Assembly: GCA_009787035.1 (NCBI GenBank)
Contig: WRGV01000146.1
Location: 1-5,331 of the forward strand
Direction: 5' to 3'
Origin: Propionibacteriaceae bacterium
Lineage (GTDB): Bacteria; Actinomycetota; Actinomycetes; Propionibacteriales; Propionibacteriaceae
Length of the DNA: 5,331 nucleotides
The position numbers and the translations under genes were made by a program. Positions 5,106-5,331 of the stretch are shown here, one piece after another; the first letter of the stretch is position 1, and each line of letters starts with the position of its first letter. The notes under the pieces were generated by a model. The model was not told the DNA's origin and did no database searches. It saw nothing but the letters and a program-made list of their open reading frames with translations.

Positions 5106-5331
5106 ATGACCACGATGCTTGAAGCACCAGACCGTGAGGCCACACGCCTGCTGCAACAGCCCGTCGTTCCGCTCGGCACGCAGCCCGGACAGCTGGGCAC
5201 GCCGTGCCAGGGCGTCGATCCGGAGTGGTTCTTCGCCGAGGTGCCCGAGGTGATCGAGGACGCTAAGCGCGTCTGCCAGCCCTGCCCGGCCCGCGGCGCC
5301 TGTCTGCGAGGCGCGCTCAAGCGGCGCGAGC
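5106..5331 (+). CDS. whiB7: WhiB7/WblC redox-type transcription factor (N-terminal part, cut by window edge)
   Basis: WhiB-family [4Fe-4S] protein that binds the primary sigma factor and switches on intrinsic antibiotic-resistance genes. The 75 complete codons in the window contain all four cluster ligands, Cys34, Cys57, Cys60 and Cys66 (C-x22-C-x2-C-x5-C), and the DPEWFFAE segment (38-45) typical after the first cysteine. The assignment to WhiB7 rather than another Wbl protein rests on three things: position after uvrD2 as in mycobacteria, the long attenuated leader, and the WhiB7-type promoter. The glycine/tryptophan turn and the C-terminal AT-hook that would settle the subfamily lie beyond the right edge. 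M. tuberculosis WhiB7 is about 92 aa, so most of the iron-sulfur domain is visible. Expression is probably controlled by autoactivation plus ribosome-mediated attenuation. Confidence 0.92.
   Translation, partial: MTTMLEAPDREATRLLQQPVVPLGTQPGQLGTPCQGVDPEWFFAEVPEVIEDAKRVCQPCPARGACLRGALKRRE

Noticed and set aside
5066..5320. An 84-codon minus-strand frame opposite whiB7
   Set aside because: It is antisense to a clear WhiB protein and lacks recognisable features.
1..5331. CRISPR arrays, tRNA or rRNA genes, insertion sequences, attachment sites
   Set aside because: I looked for spaced repeats, tRNA-like folds, transposase motifs and flanking direct repeats and saw none.

Overview
This is G+C-rich bacterial DNA of actinobacterial type. 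The evidence is a WhiB-family iron-sulfur regulator (a family essentially confined to Actinomycetota and their phages), a helicase with the UvrD2 architecture known from mycobacteria, strong G/C bias at third codon positions, and a TANNNT-type -10 element placed for leaderless transcription. I cannot name the genus. There are four protein genes, two of them cut by the window edges, plus one regulatory leader with its own small ORF.

Layout. (1) Positions 1-1768, minus strand: the N-terminal 589 codons of recC, the gamma subunit of exonuclease V (RecBCD). The gene has no stop in the window and runs off the left edge. (2) Positions 1769-1866: a divergent promoter region of 98 bp holding a perfect DnaA-box sequence, TTATCCACA, and a short inverted repeat. 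(3) Positions 1867-3951, plus strand: uvrD2, a superfamily 1 helicase with a zinc-knuckle-like linker and a C-terminal HRDC domain. (4) Positions 4022-4645, minus strand: a BrxA-like (DUF1819) protein, convergent with uvrD2. BrxA is normally the first gene of a BREX phage-defence operon, but here it stands alone in its transcription direction. (5) Positions 4646-5105: divergent promoters, then a leader of about 310 nt that looks like the antibiotic-responsive control region of whiB7. It has a WhiB7-type autoregulated promoter, a 62-codon upstream ORF, a strong intrinsic terminator and a sequence able to form a competing antiterminator. (6) From 5106, plus strand: the N-terminal 75 codons of whiB7 (wblC), cut by the right edge.

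How it fits together. RecC and UvrD2 are DNA-repair motor proteins transcribed from a shared divergent region. uvrD2 followed by whiB7 in the same direction is a known neighbourhood in mycobacteria. Here a reverse-oriented BrxA-like gene sits between them. The leader suggests ribosome-mediated attenuation: normal translation of the upstream ORF lets the terminator fold, while a stalled ribosome leaves free the GGGGAGT segment that captures the terminator's 5' arm. The two items most worth follow-up are the orphan BrxA-like gene and the mutually exclusive RNA structures in the whiB7 leader.
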